A stretch of 64,000 bases of DNA, taken from positions 806,001-870,000 of the forward strand of contig CM074768.1 of assembly GCA_037355855.1 (NCBI GenBank), given 5' to 3'. Within the stretch, counting starts at the first letter, position 1, and the number at the start of each line of letters is the position of its first letter. The stretch comes from Pseudo-nitzschia pungens (lineage: Eukaryota; Bacillariophyta; Bacillariophyceae; Bacillariales; Bacillariaceae). Shown here piece after piece: positions 30,453 to 41,099 of the stretch. Under the pieces are notes generated by a model. It was not told the DNA's origin, made no database searches, and saw only the letters and a program-made list of their open reading frames with translations. The position numbers and the translations under genes were made by a program.

Positions 30453-33150
30453 GGTTGGTTGGTTGGTTGGGTCAGATTGGGTTGGGTTGGATTTGCTTTT
30501 GCTTTTGTGATTGCGTTCGTGTTGTCGAGTTCTTTGGATTTGTTGTTGTTTCGTTGGTCAAAAAATGATTGTTGGGTTCTCTCTCGGTTGGCAAGTCCGC
30601 GTCGATCGATCTATCACATCGAGTTTTTGAAGCGCTACTTTCTTTCGGGATTCTACGACTCCGTCAACACCATTACAGCCACGCACAACACCGGTGATTG
30701 CAATTTGGAGTGGGTCTTTTGGCGGAGTGGACCGAGACGATCTTGTTGAGATTGAGGTTTTGGGACCGCGCAGCGAGTCAATTCCTTTCGCGACGGGTGC
30801 CAGTAAATTAATTTACGAGAAGATGTGGGAGGCGCCTTCTCAACTCTCGCCTCCGTCACGCGATGATTTGTCGATGATGATTCCTGTATCAGCAGGTAAG
30901 TTACTGTAATGAAGATATCCCTGCGACGACTCCCCGCATTTTTTTGAATTGTTCGACACGGTGAGGTCGCCCAACACAAAAAACAAAGACGTGATGGCAG
31001 GGAAGATCCGGCCCGCTTGCAAGAATGTTTTGAGGGGTGGGGGAATGAAGTGACTAAAAGTCAAAATGATTCATTCCTCAACCAAGATCCCCCCTTTTCA
31101 TGACGGTTGTCCCATCCGTCGTTCCGTCATCCGTTTTTTGTTTTTGGCGTGAATTTTCGAGGTTTCGCATCCATTCCGAATTCCAAATTCTGACACGAAA
31201 CACCAGAGTCAGTCAGTGCTGCTTCCCGACTCGACTCACTCACCCGCAATGTGGCGAAGGAACTGCTCACCCAGCAAACGGATCTCAATCAAGAGCTTCA
31301 ACCAGCCAGCTCATCGATGAAACTGGGACCTCTCGAATGAATCTCAATCCTTAGCAACAAACTAAAATCCGGTGCTCGGACGACCGTCCGTCAACCTACT
31401 ACAATACTACAAAACGAAAATTCCACTCCGAATATGTATTGCTGCAAAGCACGATACAAGGTAAAACCGAGATACAAGTAGTACCGGTACTTCGAAGTAC
31501 TACGAGTAAAGTAACCTTAATTCGTATTACATAGTAGTAATACAGTAGTAAACTGGAATGAATAATGAATACTTTTCTACCAGCGATACAAATCAATACA
31601 TGAACCTAACCAGGAGCATGAATGCACTTCCTTACCATTACATTCTAATATTGATTGATTGCCTTTGGGTGATTGATGAAACGAATGAATGAATCAATCT
31701 CAATCAATAATTAAGGTTACCAATCATATATATTATGCTAAGGTCTTACTTTCTACAACTACCGTAAGGTTTACTGTACTACTAGGTTGAATGCAAGATC
31801 TTTTCAGCGGAGTTCTTTTTTTGAGATGCAACGAAGGTTGTCGTGACCCGATCTCTCATTCAATGTTGACGGACGGACAACCAACACCGATCGTGAAAAC
31901 ATGTTCGTCAAAGATACGAGGAAATCCCCGATTCGTGCGGCGAACCAGATGCGCACCAACCGAGCCCGGCGACTCCAAAACCACATTGCAAATGCGTCTG
32001 CTACGGTAAGGTTACGAACCGTACGGAATTACCAGTACGGTAGGTTGTGTTCCGATGGATTCTTGCCTCCTGGTGGTGCTGCACCAATCTTGGGCACCTA
32101 GACCAACACCTCCGAAAGGGAGGTTCGCATCCCCGGTAATTGCCGTGACTACATTCTTTGTCTCGAGCGAAGCATGCATATGCCCGCGGGGCAGATTGCA
32201 CTTCTTCTGCCCGCGTTCGTTCCATCCCATGGGGATCCCGTTGCAGTACTGTTCTACGGCAGTGTCCCTACTGCAATAAATATTACTACGTATGAGCAAT
32301 GCGAGTGTACTGAAGGTTACCGTAATCTTGCCGTATTAGTAGTCATCTTAGTTTTTGGTCTTCTCCAAAAAATCATGTGACCCACACGGGCACGCGCAAA
32401 TTCTCATTCGGTTCGCCGGTGGAAATCCGACCTCAAACTTCCGTCATTTGGAAGGAGCGGCCGACCCAAACTGGGACCTCTCTAGGGGGTTCGTACGAGC
32501 CGGATGACCAGCAAAGGTTTACCGTACAATACAGTAAGGTTACTCGTTGATGCCACAAGGAAACGAAGACCCCGACCGGAAACAATCAAAAACAATAATT
32601 GGCTGCGCCAATCCGCAATGGGAACCCGTCATTTTATTGGCCACCAACAAGTGAACGAATAATATACTCGTATTTAGCCAAATATCAAGAGCCTTTCGGT
32701 TACAGGTTGCACAGGATTCCACAGTAATCTTACCAGTACAAGTACGAGTAAGGTTAGTCGATACGATTACTCGCATTTGTACCGTACCCAAAGAAAAGAC
32801 ACATCGGATACGTACTACTACGAACATAGAGAACACTTGTCCCATCCATCATTGAGATCACAACTCCCAACAGACCATCTGCCTCGTTGATAAAAGCCAC
32901 CATCTGTCTTGTTTTCTCGTACCCGAATAGTGTCGATCCGATACTTTCCACCCAACAGACATAGTCACACCATCATCATCATCATCAACAACAACAACAA
33001 CAACATCTCGCTTGTGTGATCCACCAAAGACGACATTCTTTCGAGTTCCACCACAGCCCATACGAACCGATTCGTTATCATTATTTTTCTTTCCAACCGC
33101 CTCCTCCCTCCCAGGCCCAACGACACCACGATTCCCCAACCGAACAGACT
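30453..33150. other. Intergenic between divergent genes, 2.7 kb
   Basis: No supported gene. Sequence near 30453-30560 is a G/T-rich leader (GGTTGGTTGGTTGGTT). Motif clusters of the GTAAGGTTAC/TACCGTA type occur at 31490-31560, 31735-31790, 32010-32045 and 32520-32545. A CATCAT / CAACAA triplet run lies at about 32970-33005, just upstream of the decarboxylase-like gene and probably in its 5' leader. Confidence 0.6.
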
Positions 33151-34764
33151 ATGTTGAGCAAACTATTCACGACCGGATTGATTAGTAGTAGCAGTAATCA
33201 TCACCACCGACTCTTCACCTCTTGCACTTCTCGCACGCTAGCAACGTTTGCGGCGTCTTCTTCCAAACACTCTACTACCGCTTCCACTGCCCGGCGGCCC
33301 CGCGCGTTTGCCACTCCGAGCGGACGCACCACCTTTGCGAGAAACCACCACAAGAGCCTCCGACGCAACATGTCCTCGAACGCCGCCGCCACCTCCGCGT
33401 CCGCGACGCCATCCCCGGTGCACGAGGAAGCCTTCTGGGCCCTCCAGGAGGCCAAGGACCGCGATATGGTCGGTCCCGAAGACACGGCGCTGATCTTCCA
33501 CTCGTGGACGACCCACCGAAAATACCTGACCCACCTCAAGGAGGCCTTTGGGGACCACCCCAACGCGCTCCACGCAATCGCCGTCAAGACGAACCCCCAC
33601 CCCGCCATTCTGCGGCAGCTCGTAGCCTGGGGATTCGGACTGGAGTGCGCCTCGATGGAGGAGGTCTACCTGGCGCTGAACGCCGGATGCCCCGGAGAGA
33701 AGATCGTCTTTGACTCGCCCGTCAAGACCAAGCACGAGATTCGCATCTGCCACGAAAACCCCGAGCTCCACGGGATTCTGGTCAACGTCAACTCCCTCGA
33801 GGAACTGGAGCGGATTCCCGAAAACCCCAACTTTGTGGTGGGCCTGCGGATCAATCCCCTGGTCGACACTGGGACGCCGGAGATCTTCCAGGTCAGCGGC
33901 AACGAATCCAAGTTCGGAACGCCCATCTGCAGCAAGGAGGATATCATGGAGGCCATTGCCAAGTACCCCGTCACGCAGCTGCACGTGCACTCGGGAACGG
34001 CCATGAAGGACCTGTCGGTGGCCGTCGGCGCCATCCAGAGTGTCGTCGAGTTTGGGGCGGAAGCCAACGCCATGCTCGAATCCAAGGGCATCGATCGCCG
34101 CATCGTCGGGGTCGACATCGGCGGTGGACTGCGACCGGAGATCCTCGGAGCCGAGGACTCGGACTACGGCGCCAACATGTCGCGGATGCAATACTACGTC
34201 GGCGAGCTCCGAAAGGCCGCCCCCGCCCTCTGGGACAACATGAAGCTGGTGACGGAATTCGGTCAGTGGTCCTACTTCTACAGCGGATACGCCTACAGCC
34301 AGATCGAATACGCCCTGCAGCGGGAGCAAACCCGGGTGGCCTACATACACCTCGGCGCCGACATGTTTCTGCGGGATATCTACACCGGAAAGGGCCGCGG
34401 GATCGACTTTTTGCCGGTCGGGGAGGCCGCCCACCGACCCCAGGAACTGACGGACATTGCCGGACCCCTGTGTTTCGCCGGTGATTACCTGCGGCAGCAC
34501 GTCATGATGCCGCGATTCGAGGAGGGCGACGAGGTCCTCATGCTCAACACCGGATCCAACGCCTTTGGACTGTGGTCCCGCCACTGCAGCCGGACGGTGC
34601 CCCAGGTCATTGGGGTCGACCGCGAATCGGAAACGCTGACGGTCATGTCGCCCCGACGAAATCCCCACCTGGAAGAATCCTACAACGGAGTCTTGCTTCC
34701 GTGGCAGGTGGAGGAACACGAAAGCGACGACGACGAGGAGGACGCCGCGGTGGCCGCTTTGTAA
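33151..34764 (+). CDS. Diaminopimelate/ornithine-decarboxylase-like fold-III PLP protein, mitochondrial-type presequence
   Basis: The frame is open from a GTG at 33016, but the first ATG is 33151 (MLSKLFTTGLISSSS), giving 537 residues. The first ~75 residues are Ser/Thr/Arg/His-rich without acids, typical of a mitochondrial transit peptide. The core matches alanine-racemase-fold PLP decarboxylases: AIAVKTNPHP with K146 (the Schiff-base position), FGLECASMEEV, HVHSGT with H280, GVDIGGGLRPE with G324-326, and GPLCFAGD with C441. Altered: the phosphate-binding EPGR is EFGQ (E369), GPxCESxD has Phe for Glu, and the usual GAY near the C-terminus is TGSNAFG. It may decarboxylate a basic amino acid or a carboxylated polyamine, or be an altered paralogue. 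GC content, especially at third positions, is clearly higher than in the neighbours. Confidence 0.78.
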   Translation: MLSKLFTTGLISSSSNHHHRLFTSCTSRTLATFAASSSKHSTTASTARRPRAFATPSGRTTFARNHHKSLRRNMSSNAAATSASATPSPVHEEAFWALQEAKDRDMVGPEDTALIFHSWTTHRKYLTHLKEAFGDHPNALHAIAVKTNPHPAILRQLVAWGFGLECASMEEVYLALNAGCPGEKIVFDSPVKTKHEIRICHENPELHGILVNVNSLEELERIPENPNFVVGLRINPLVDTGTPEIFQVSGNESKFGTPICSKEDIMEAIAKYPVTQLHVHSGTAMKDLSVAVGAIQSVVEFGAEANAMLESKGIDRRIVGVDIGGGLRPEILGAEDSDYGANMSRMQYYVGELRKAAPALWDNMKLVTEFGQWSYFYSGYAYSQIEYALQREQTRVAYIHLGADMFLRDIYTGKGRGIDFLPVGEAAHRPQELTDIAGPLCFAGDYLRQHVMMPRFEEGDEVLMLNTGSNAFGLWSRHCSRTVPQVIGVDRESETLTVMSPRRNPHLEESYNGVLLPWQVEEHESDDDEEDAAVAAL

Positions 34765-35967
34765 TCCGCTTCCATTCGCACGCGACGAACTATTTTGTGG
34801 GAGCATACATACAACGTGGAAGGATGGGGACGACAGTGTGTCACCTTTCCGGAAACGACCAAACAACACGAGAAGAAACGAAACAGTACAAGTACAGTCT
34901 TCCTTTAAAACTCTAGAATGACTCCTTTTGTTGTTCGCACAAACCTTACAGTACCGTAATGTCTTTTCGTTTTGGTTTCCTTTTGGAGAGAGAGAATCAA
35001 TCGTGTGAGATCTCGGTACCGCACGGTATCCACAAGGCAGAACCGGTAGGTTAGCATCTACCGTATCGTAAGCCTTAGCGTACAGAAAAAAAAATCGGAA
35101 GTGGATTGGAACGGTAATTAATCTTAGTCTTACGGAACTGGGTGCCGCCAAACTCGTACCGTACACTCAGATTTATGAGCCTACGCGGGGTGGTGCACAA
35201 GAGTGCACTTGATTGAGTGCACTAGATGGCATTGGTCACAGTTCCGTCCAGAGGTCGTAATTACCAGGGGTAATTACCAGGTAAGGTAAGGTTACCGCTA
35301 AGGTTACCGTAAATATTACGTATTGTAACGTATGGTACAAGCAGCTGTTCTTGTACTCGTAAGTTACCATACGCTAATTAAGATCTTACCCTGGTACAAT
35401 CATCAGGAAGACGACGCTGTGGAGGGTGCTTTTTAGTAAAGTACGGTAATACGTCCGTAAGTTACCGTACAAATCGTATCAGAAGAAAGGTTTGCACTAA
35501 GTTAGTCGGTAAACCTTACGTGCGAGTAAGATCTTTTTTTTAAAAGCCTTACTACGTAATCTTACTCGTAACTTACCGCATGTACGTACTAATAAAATGC
35601 CAGTAACGTTACTCGTAATGCGTTTTACGCCTAACTTTACGCGTGGAAGGAAAAACAAGAAAAAAGGATAGACACCGGTAACCTCACGGTAATTATCCGT
35701 CAAATGCAACCGTAGTTGCGCGCGCTTCGCGCCCGTGCAACTCCTACTACATAGTACGTATACATAGGTACGTTTCTAAGTACGCCTCATTTTTTAACGT
35801 ATGGGACCCATTTTTAATGCCTGAGAGTACAGTACGAGTACCGGTTGCGTCTTAGACCCCCTTAAGATTGCCGGAACAGTAGTTTTTTTCTCCGTATATT
35901 AACACGGAGGTGCGCAACCTTCGTTGCATTATTTTAAAGACGGGACTCATTATTTTAAAGACAGGAC

Positions 35968-36055
35968 TCATGTCTATCGAAATTTCTGTCAGTCGCCTCT
36001 CCGAAAGCTTCACAAAATCCCCTGTAATCCACTGTTTGCTCACTATTTCACTAAG
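35968..36055 (+). mobile_element. 5' fragment of the Crypton-like element family
   Basis: The plus strand here (CATGTCTATCGAAATTTCTG ... CCACTGTTTGCTCACTATTT) matches, with about 10-15% differences by eye, the reverse complement of 59103-59190, the leader immediately upstream of the Crypton-like gene start at 59092. No coding part follows, so it is a truncated copy or a shared terminal sequence. Confidence 0.7.
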
Positions 36056-36111
36056 ACAACTGTCTACACTTCCATAGTAGAGGAACCACAACATGATGGG
36101 CCAACTCAGTA

Positions 36112-36205
36112 CTATTAGTACTAACAATAGGACTACTACTAGTAATAGTATTACTAGTAGTAGTAGTAGTATTAGTAGTACTAGTAATAGTACTGGATAC
36201 TAGTA
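36112..36205. repeat. ACT/AGT triplet run with self-complementary structure
   Basis: Mixed ACT, AGT and ATT triplets (ACTACTACTAGTAATAGTAT...) that can fold on themselves. The same class of run recurs at 43741-43776, 44600-44640, 44785-44820, 45541-45700 and 62461-62690. Confidence 0.8.
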
Positions 36206-36351
36206 CTACGTCTGATAACTGTCACGCAACCCCGTAGCGACCCCCCGTGGCAACCTCATTTGTGTGCAAATTTAACACGACATATGTTTGCATCACCTTG
36301 CGTTGCACAACCTATACGTTCAAGGTTATTGCGCGGTTTGGGTCGCGCCAG

Positions 36352-36795
36352 GGGGTTGCGAAAATCAGACTCCGTGGTTGTGAAACGCAGACTCCGTGGT
36401 TGTGAAAATCAGACTCCATGGTTGTGAAACGCAACCTCTTACTATTCTGAATTACTTCCTATGTGGTTGCGAAAATCAGTCTATGGGGTTGCGAAAAGCA
36501 ACCTATACTATTCTGAAACAATATCAACGTGGTTGCGAAAATCAGACTCCGTGGTTGTGAAACGCAGACTCCGTGGTTGCGAAACGCAGACTCCGTGGTT
36601 GTGAAACGCAACCTCTTACTATTCCGAAATACTTCCTATGTGGTTGCGAAAATCAGACTCTGTGGTTGTGAAACGCAACCTCTTACTATTCTGAATTACT
36701 TCCTATGTGGTTGCGAAAATCAGTCTATGGGGTTGCGAAAATCAATGTCACACTATTCTGAAACAATTCAAATGTGGTTGCGAAAATCAATGTTG
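36352..36795. repeat. GTGGTTGCGAAAATCAGACT tandem array
   Basis: About 18 copies of a ~23-bp unit beginning GTGGTTG(C/T)GAAA(A/C), some separated by a CAACCTCTTACTATTCTGAA spacer, giving a higher-order pattern. Open frames across it are by-products of the repeat. Confidence 0.88.
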
Positions 36796-36799
36796 TATT

Positions 36800-37000
36800 T
36801 AAGTGGCTGTTGCTGCATCCTATTTGAGTTGCCGTCGGATTGCATTGCTGCCGTCTCATCCTATTTGAGTTGCCGTCTCATCCTATTTCAGTTGCCATTG
36901 CATCGTATTTCAGTTGCCGCTGCATTGTATTTCAGTTGCCGCTGCATTGTATTTCAGTTGCCGTTGCATTGTATTTGCCGTCGCATTCTATTTCAGTTGC
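36800..37000. repeat. 21-bp GCATYSTATTTCAGTTGCCG array
   Basis: About nine copies of a ~21-bp unit ending TATTTCAGTTGCCGY, directly next to the previous array. The unit reappears as a sub-repeat inside the next, longer repeat. Confidence 0.88.
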
Positions 37001-37860
37001 GTTCAGTGTATGCTTCCCTACGAGGAGCAAGCAGGCAATTAAATGCATCATGGTTAGAAGTGAACTCCATGATCGATACCCCCGCCCAATCTTGATGCAG
37101 TTCACTCACCATCGTATTGTATTTCAGTTCCCGTCGTATTGTATTTCAGTTCCCGTCACTGTATTTCAGTTGCGTTCAGTGTATGCTTCCCTACGAGGAG
37201 CAAGCAGGCAATTAAATGCATTATGGTTAGAAGTGAACTCCATGATCGATACCCCTGCCCAATCTTGATGCAGTTCACTCACCATCGTATTGTATTTCAG
37301 TTCCCGTCGTATTGTATTTCAGTTCCCGTCGTATTGTATTTCAGTTCCCGTCACTGTATTTCACTTGCGTTCAGTGTATGCTTCCCTATGAGGAGCAAGC
37401 AGGCAATTAAATGCATCATGGTTAGAAGCGAACTCCATGATCGATACCCCTGCCCAATCTTGATGCAGTTCACTCACCATCGTATTGTATTTCAGTTCCC
37501 ATCGTATTGTATTTCAGTTCCCGTCACTGTATTTCAGTTGCGTTCAGTGTATGCTTCCCTACGAGGAGCAAGCAGGCAATTAAATGCATGGTTAGAAGTG
37601 AACTCCATGATCGATTCCCCCGTTCTTGATGCAGTTCACTCACCGTCGGATTGGATTTCAGTTCCCGTCATATTGTATTCCAGCAGCTCCCGTCGTATCG
37701 TATTCCAGTTCCCGTTGCATCTTATTTCAGTTGCGTTCATTGTGTTCTTCCCTACCAGGAGCAAGCAGGCAATTAAATGCATGATTAGAAGTGAAGTCCA
37801 TGATCGATTCCCCCGTTCTTGATGCAGTTCACTCACCGTCGGATTGGATTTCAGTAATTT
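36996..37860. repeat. Five-copy 172-195 bp higher-order satellite
   Basis: The word GCGTTCAGTGTATGCTTCCC recurs near 36999, 37172, 37367, 37539 and (mutated) 37731. Each unit contains CAAGCAGGCAATTAAATGCA, an ATGATCGAT box and a variable number of 21-bp TATTTCAGTTCCCGT sub-repeats, which explains the alternating lengths. The 140-230 residue frames across it are repeat-encoded and not called as genes. Confidence 0.9.
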
Positions 37861-38170
37861 TGTGAAGTTTGGCACACATATTTTATGTGCATTTTTTGCT
37901 TGCTTTTTTTTGCTGTGTGTTTGCAGCATTTGCAGTCCGCGCCATAATTTTTGACTCCATTTAATTTTTGACTACGTACACATTCACGTACACATTCACG
38001 TAAGGTTAATTAGTGCTAAGAATACCGGTACTCCAAAACCTGGTGCACCCGACAAGGAAAAAAGACAAAGGACAGACAAAGGACAGACATCCGTTCCCAA
38101 ATCAGCAAAAAGACACTAAAAAATACACTACTACTAGTACAAACAGCAGTAACTATTAAACTACTATAAA

Positions 38171-38520
38171 ACGACTTATGTAAATCAATACATGGAATAT
38201 TTCCACCATTCCAGTGCCAATAGTCCTCACCCTATGTATGCTTGGGACTATGAAAAAAGTCTGAGTGAGAAAGACCTGATAGTTTGGATGTCACGTCTAT
38301 GCAATGCACATTTCCTCCAGTACTGGCACATTTCACTAGAAAATATACAAAATGACCTATGTAAATTCAGAAATGGATTATTTCCACCATTCCAGTGCCA
38401 ATAGTCCTCCCTCTATGTATGCTTGGGACTATGAAAAAAGTCTGAGTCAAAAGGACCCAATACTTTGGATGTCACATCTATTTAATGTACTTTGAGATTG
38501 TACTGGGTGGTAGAATCCTG
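38171..38520. repeat. Two diverged copies of the ~182-bp satellite
   Basis: Copies begin at about 38171 and 38353 (CTTATGTAAATCAATACATG / CCTATGTAAATTCAGAAATG), a spacing of 182 bp. Words such as CCATTCCAGTG, GGACTATGAAAAAAG and TTGGATGTCAC align with the array at 39141-40075, so these are outlying diverged members of that family. Confidence 0.82.
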
Positions 38521-38589
38521 TAATAGGATAGATATGTATCATAGTTACATTCCTCGGCTCTTAGAACACTGATACAGTATGTTACCGTA

Positions 38590-39140
38590 TTAGAAGACCG
38601 TATTAGAAGATCTACAGGGGTGCTAACTGATAAATGGAACTGTAGTGTGCTAAGGGGGACGCTTAGCAAGATGCTAAGCAGTATGCTGGGCCTTGTATGT
38701 AGAATTTGTACCAGATTTACATGCCCCTGTTCTTATCAGATCAATATTGGGAGATCTACAGGGGGTGCTAACTGATAAATGCAACTGTAGTGTGCTAAGG
38801 GGGACACTTAACAGGGTGCTAAGCAGGATGCTGGGCCCTGCTGTATGTAGAACTTGTACCAGATCTACATACCCTATCTCTTATCAGACCAATATTATTA
38901 AGATATTCAGTGTGCTAACTGATAAATCGAACTGTACTGTGCTAAGGGGGGGACTCAACAGGATGCTAAGCAGGATGCTAGGCCCTTCTAGTAGAATTTG
39001 TACCAGATCTACATACTACCCTATCTCTTATCAGATCAATATTGCTGGGAGATCTACAGGGGGTGCTAACTGCTTAACCAAACTCTACTGTGCTAAGGGG
39101 AACACTTAACAGGATGCTAAGCAGGATGCTGGGCCCTTTG
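38590..39140. repeat. Four-copy ~150-bp satellite
   Basis: GATCTACAGGGGGTGCTAAC and GATGCTAAGCAGGATGCTGG recur with a period of about 145-155 bp, in four copies of varying quality. The array separates two blocks of the 182-bp family. No coding signal. Confidence 0.87.
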
Positions 39141-40075
39141 TCGCCACTGAATAATTAATATTTGGCCCAGTACTGCGGAATTTACTAGAAAAAAGTACCA
39201 GCAGATCACATATCTGAATGAATCTGGCCAATGTTTGTGTGATTCCAGTGTGAATATTCCTCATCCTGTGCATGGGGAAGAGTATTCAAAAAGAAGTATT
39301 CAAAAATCACCAATAATTTGGATGTCACCACTGAATAATTAATATTTGGTCCACTACTGCGGAATTTACTAGAAAAAAGTACCAAATCACATATCAGAAT
39401 GAATCTGGCCAATGTTTGTGTGATTCCAGTGTGAATACTTCTCATCCTGTGCATGGGGAAGAGTATGCAAAAAGAAGTATTCAAAAATCACCTATATTTT
39501 GAATGTCGCCACTGAATAATTAATATTTGGCCCAGTACTGCGGAATTTACTAGAAAAAAGTACCAGATCACATATCTGAATGAATCTGGCCAATCATTGT
39601 GTGATTCCAGTGTGAATATTCCTCATCCTGTGCATGGGGAAGAGTATTCAAAAAGAAGTATTCAAAAATCACCTATATTTTGAATGTCGCCACTGAATAA
39701 TTAATATTTGGCCCAGTACTGCGGAATTTACTAGAAAAAAGTACCAGCAGATCACATATCTGAATGAATCTGGCCAATCTTTGTGTGATTCCAGTGTGAA
39801 TATTCCTCATCCTGTGCATGGGGAAGAGTATTCAAAAAGAAGTATTCAAAAATCACCTATATTTTGAATGTCGCCACTGAATAATTAATATTTGGCCCAG
39901 TACTGCGGAATTTACTAGAAAAAAGTACCAGCAGATCACATATTTGAATGAATCTGGCCAATGTTTGTGTGATTCCAGTGTGAATATTCCTCATCCTGTG
40001 CATGGGCAAGAGTATTCAAAAAGAAGTATTCAAAAATCACCAATAGTATGGATGTCACCATTGAATAACTGAATA
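39141..40075. repeat. Five-copy 181-184 bp satellite
   Basis: CGCCACTGAATAATTAATAT starts units at 39141, 39326, 39507, 39688 and 39872, with a degenerate sixth start near 40056. Copies are very similar, so the array is young or homogenised. The monomer length is close to nucleosome repeat length. There are no unique spacers, so it is not a CRISPR array. Confidence 0.92.
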
Positions 40076-40352
40076 GCTCACTTATTCTGACATGTGGTTC
40101 GCTGCAAAAATATTGCTATCGCATCGTGATGTAGCAAAACACATTTCCACCATGGGACTCGAACCAACGACACCACATTAGTGACATACAGTGGTACCAC
40201 TGTTACTGTCTACTACTGCTAAACAGGTGTTCTCTCTATCTTATAATGCTACTACCATCTCGGGGAAGGCTCATCCTGTATAATATGTACCAACTGTACA
40301 ATAACTACTATCCGGATACCGAAAAAGAAATTACTTCGTACCTTATTACTCG

Positions 40353-40643
40353 GTGTTCGCTGAGTCACTCCTCTCGTACAGTGTTTCCTCCCAGAATCAC
40401 TCTTTTTTTCACCTCACTTTTTTCAGGAATAACACAAAAACACAAATCACTGCTGTTTCGATTCACAATCCGACTTATTTTGAGCAGAGTTGCTTTATTG
40501 CACTCCGTCTTGTGAACGAAGAGAACCCCTACGGTAGGCTCTTGGCTCATTGTACTTTAGTCCTTAAATATCCTTGTCTGAAAAACGGAGAAGCACCTCT
40601 ATGGCATGGACGAGAGATTGTTCGCTTGAAAGACATTGTTTGA
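40353..40643 (+). pseudogene. Possible coding remnant (up to 96 codons)
   Basis: The second half of this frame (from about 40428: TKTQITAVSIHNPTYFEQ, later EAPLWHGREIVRLKDIV) has balanced, protein-like composition unlike the surrounding repeats. It lacks a known motif, a clear start or neighbours in frame. It may be a fragment of a multicopy gene. I assign no function. Confidence 0.25.
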
Positions 40644-40755
40644 CTTGGCCCCCAAACGTCTTGAAATCAATCAATCTGCATCCATCGCCGGTAGGACTTC
40701 AACAGGCGCAAGTTCTTGTTTTCGTGACATAGGAGGAAGAATTGAATACGACCAG

Positions 40756-40860
40756 GGAAGACAACGACGGAAGACGACGACGGAAGACGACGACGGAAGA
40801 CGACGACGGAAGACGACGACGGAAGACGACGACGGAAGACAACAACGGAAGACGACAAAG
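40756..40860. repeat. 13-bp GGAAGACGACGAC microsatellite
   Basis: About eight units; GGAAG starts at 40756, 40769, 40782, 40795 and onward with a period of 13. Because 13 is not a multiple of three, all three frames give repeated Arg/Lys/Thr/Asp/Glu peptides with a 13-residue period, so the frames here are not evidence for a gene. Confidence 0.9.
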
Positions 40861-41099
40861 ACGAACGAAAACGACGACAAAGGTACGCTAACTACGATCG
40901 CTACGATCGCTTCTAACAGGAGTTTCTTGTTGTTTTAACTTTCGCCTTTCCACAGAAAAACAACCGATACGATTGCTGAAGAGGGGAACGACCGGTACAA
41001 TCGCTGACAAGGAAAGACGACGAAGGCGATAGTTCTTTAAAAATATTCTCGTGTATTATCCCCCCTGTATTATTGTTGAGGTTGGGGTTGTTGATTGGC

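Larger units (their letters stand above)
34765..36340. other. Intergenic, motif-rich, with a transposon end fragment
   Basis: No gene supported. 35000-35640 is dense in GTAAGGTTACCG / TTACCGTAC motifs. 35213-35262 holds a ~35-bp word (ATGGCATTGGTCACAGTTCC) found again at 46277. 35968-36055 matches the 5' flank of the Crypton-like gene. 36112-36205 is an ACT/AGT triplet run. Confidence 0.6.

Noticed and set aside
29323..30510. 395-codon plus-strand frame
   Set aside because: Serine-rich shadow of the disordered, acidic N-terminus of the minus-strand gene.
33238..35166. 642-codon minus-strand frame
   Set aside because: Antisense to the conserved decarboxylase-like gene; open because of its GC-rich third positions.
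36529..37822. Overlapping frames of 140-230 codons
   Set aside because: Translations of satellite repeats with the repeat period visible in the peptide.
39141..40075. CRISPR-like array
   Set aside because: Units are 181-184 bp and contiguous, without unique spacers, in a eukaryotic context: a satellite.
40145..40240. tRNA gene on the minus strand
   Set aside because: GGTTCGAGTCCC matches a B box, but the T stem is weak, no proper anticodon arm of 5+7+5 can be drawn, and the acceptor stem does not pair. At most a tRNA-derived relic.
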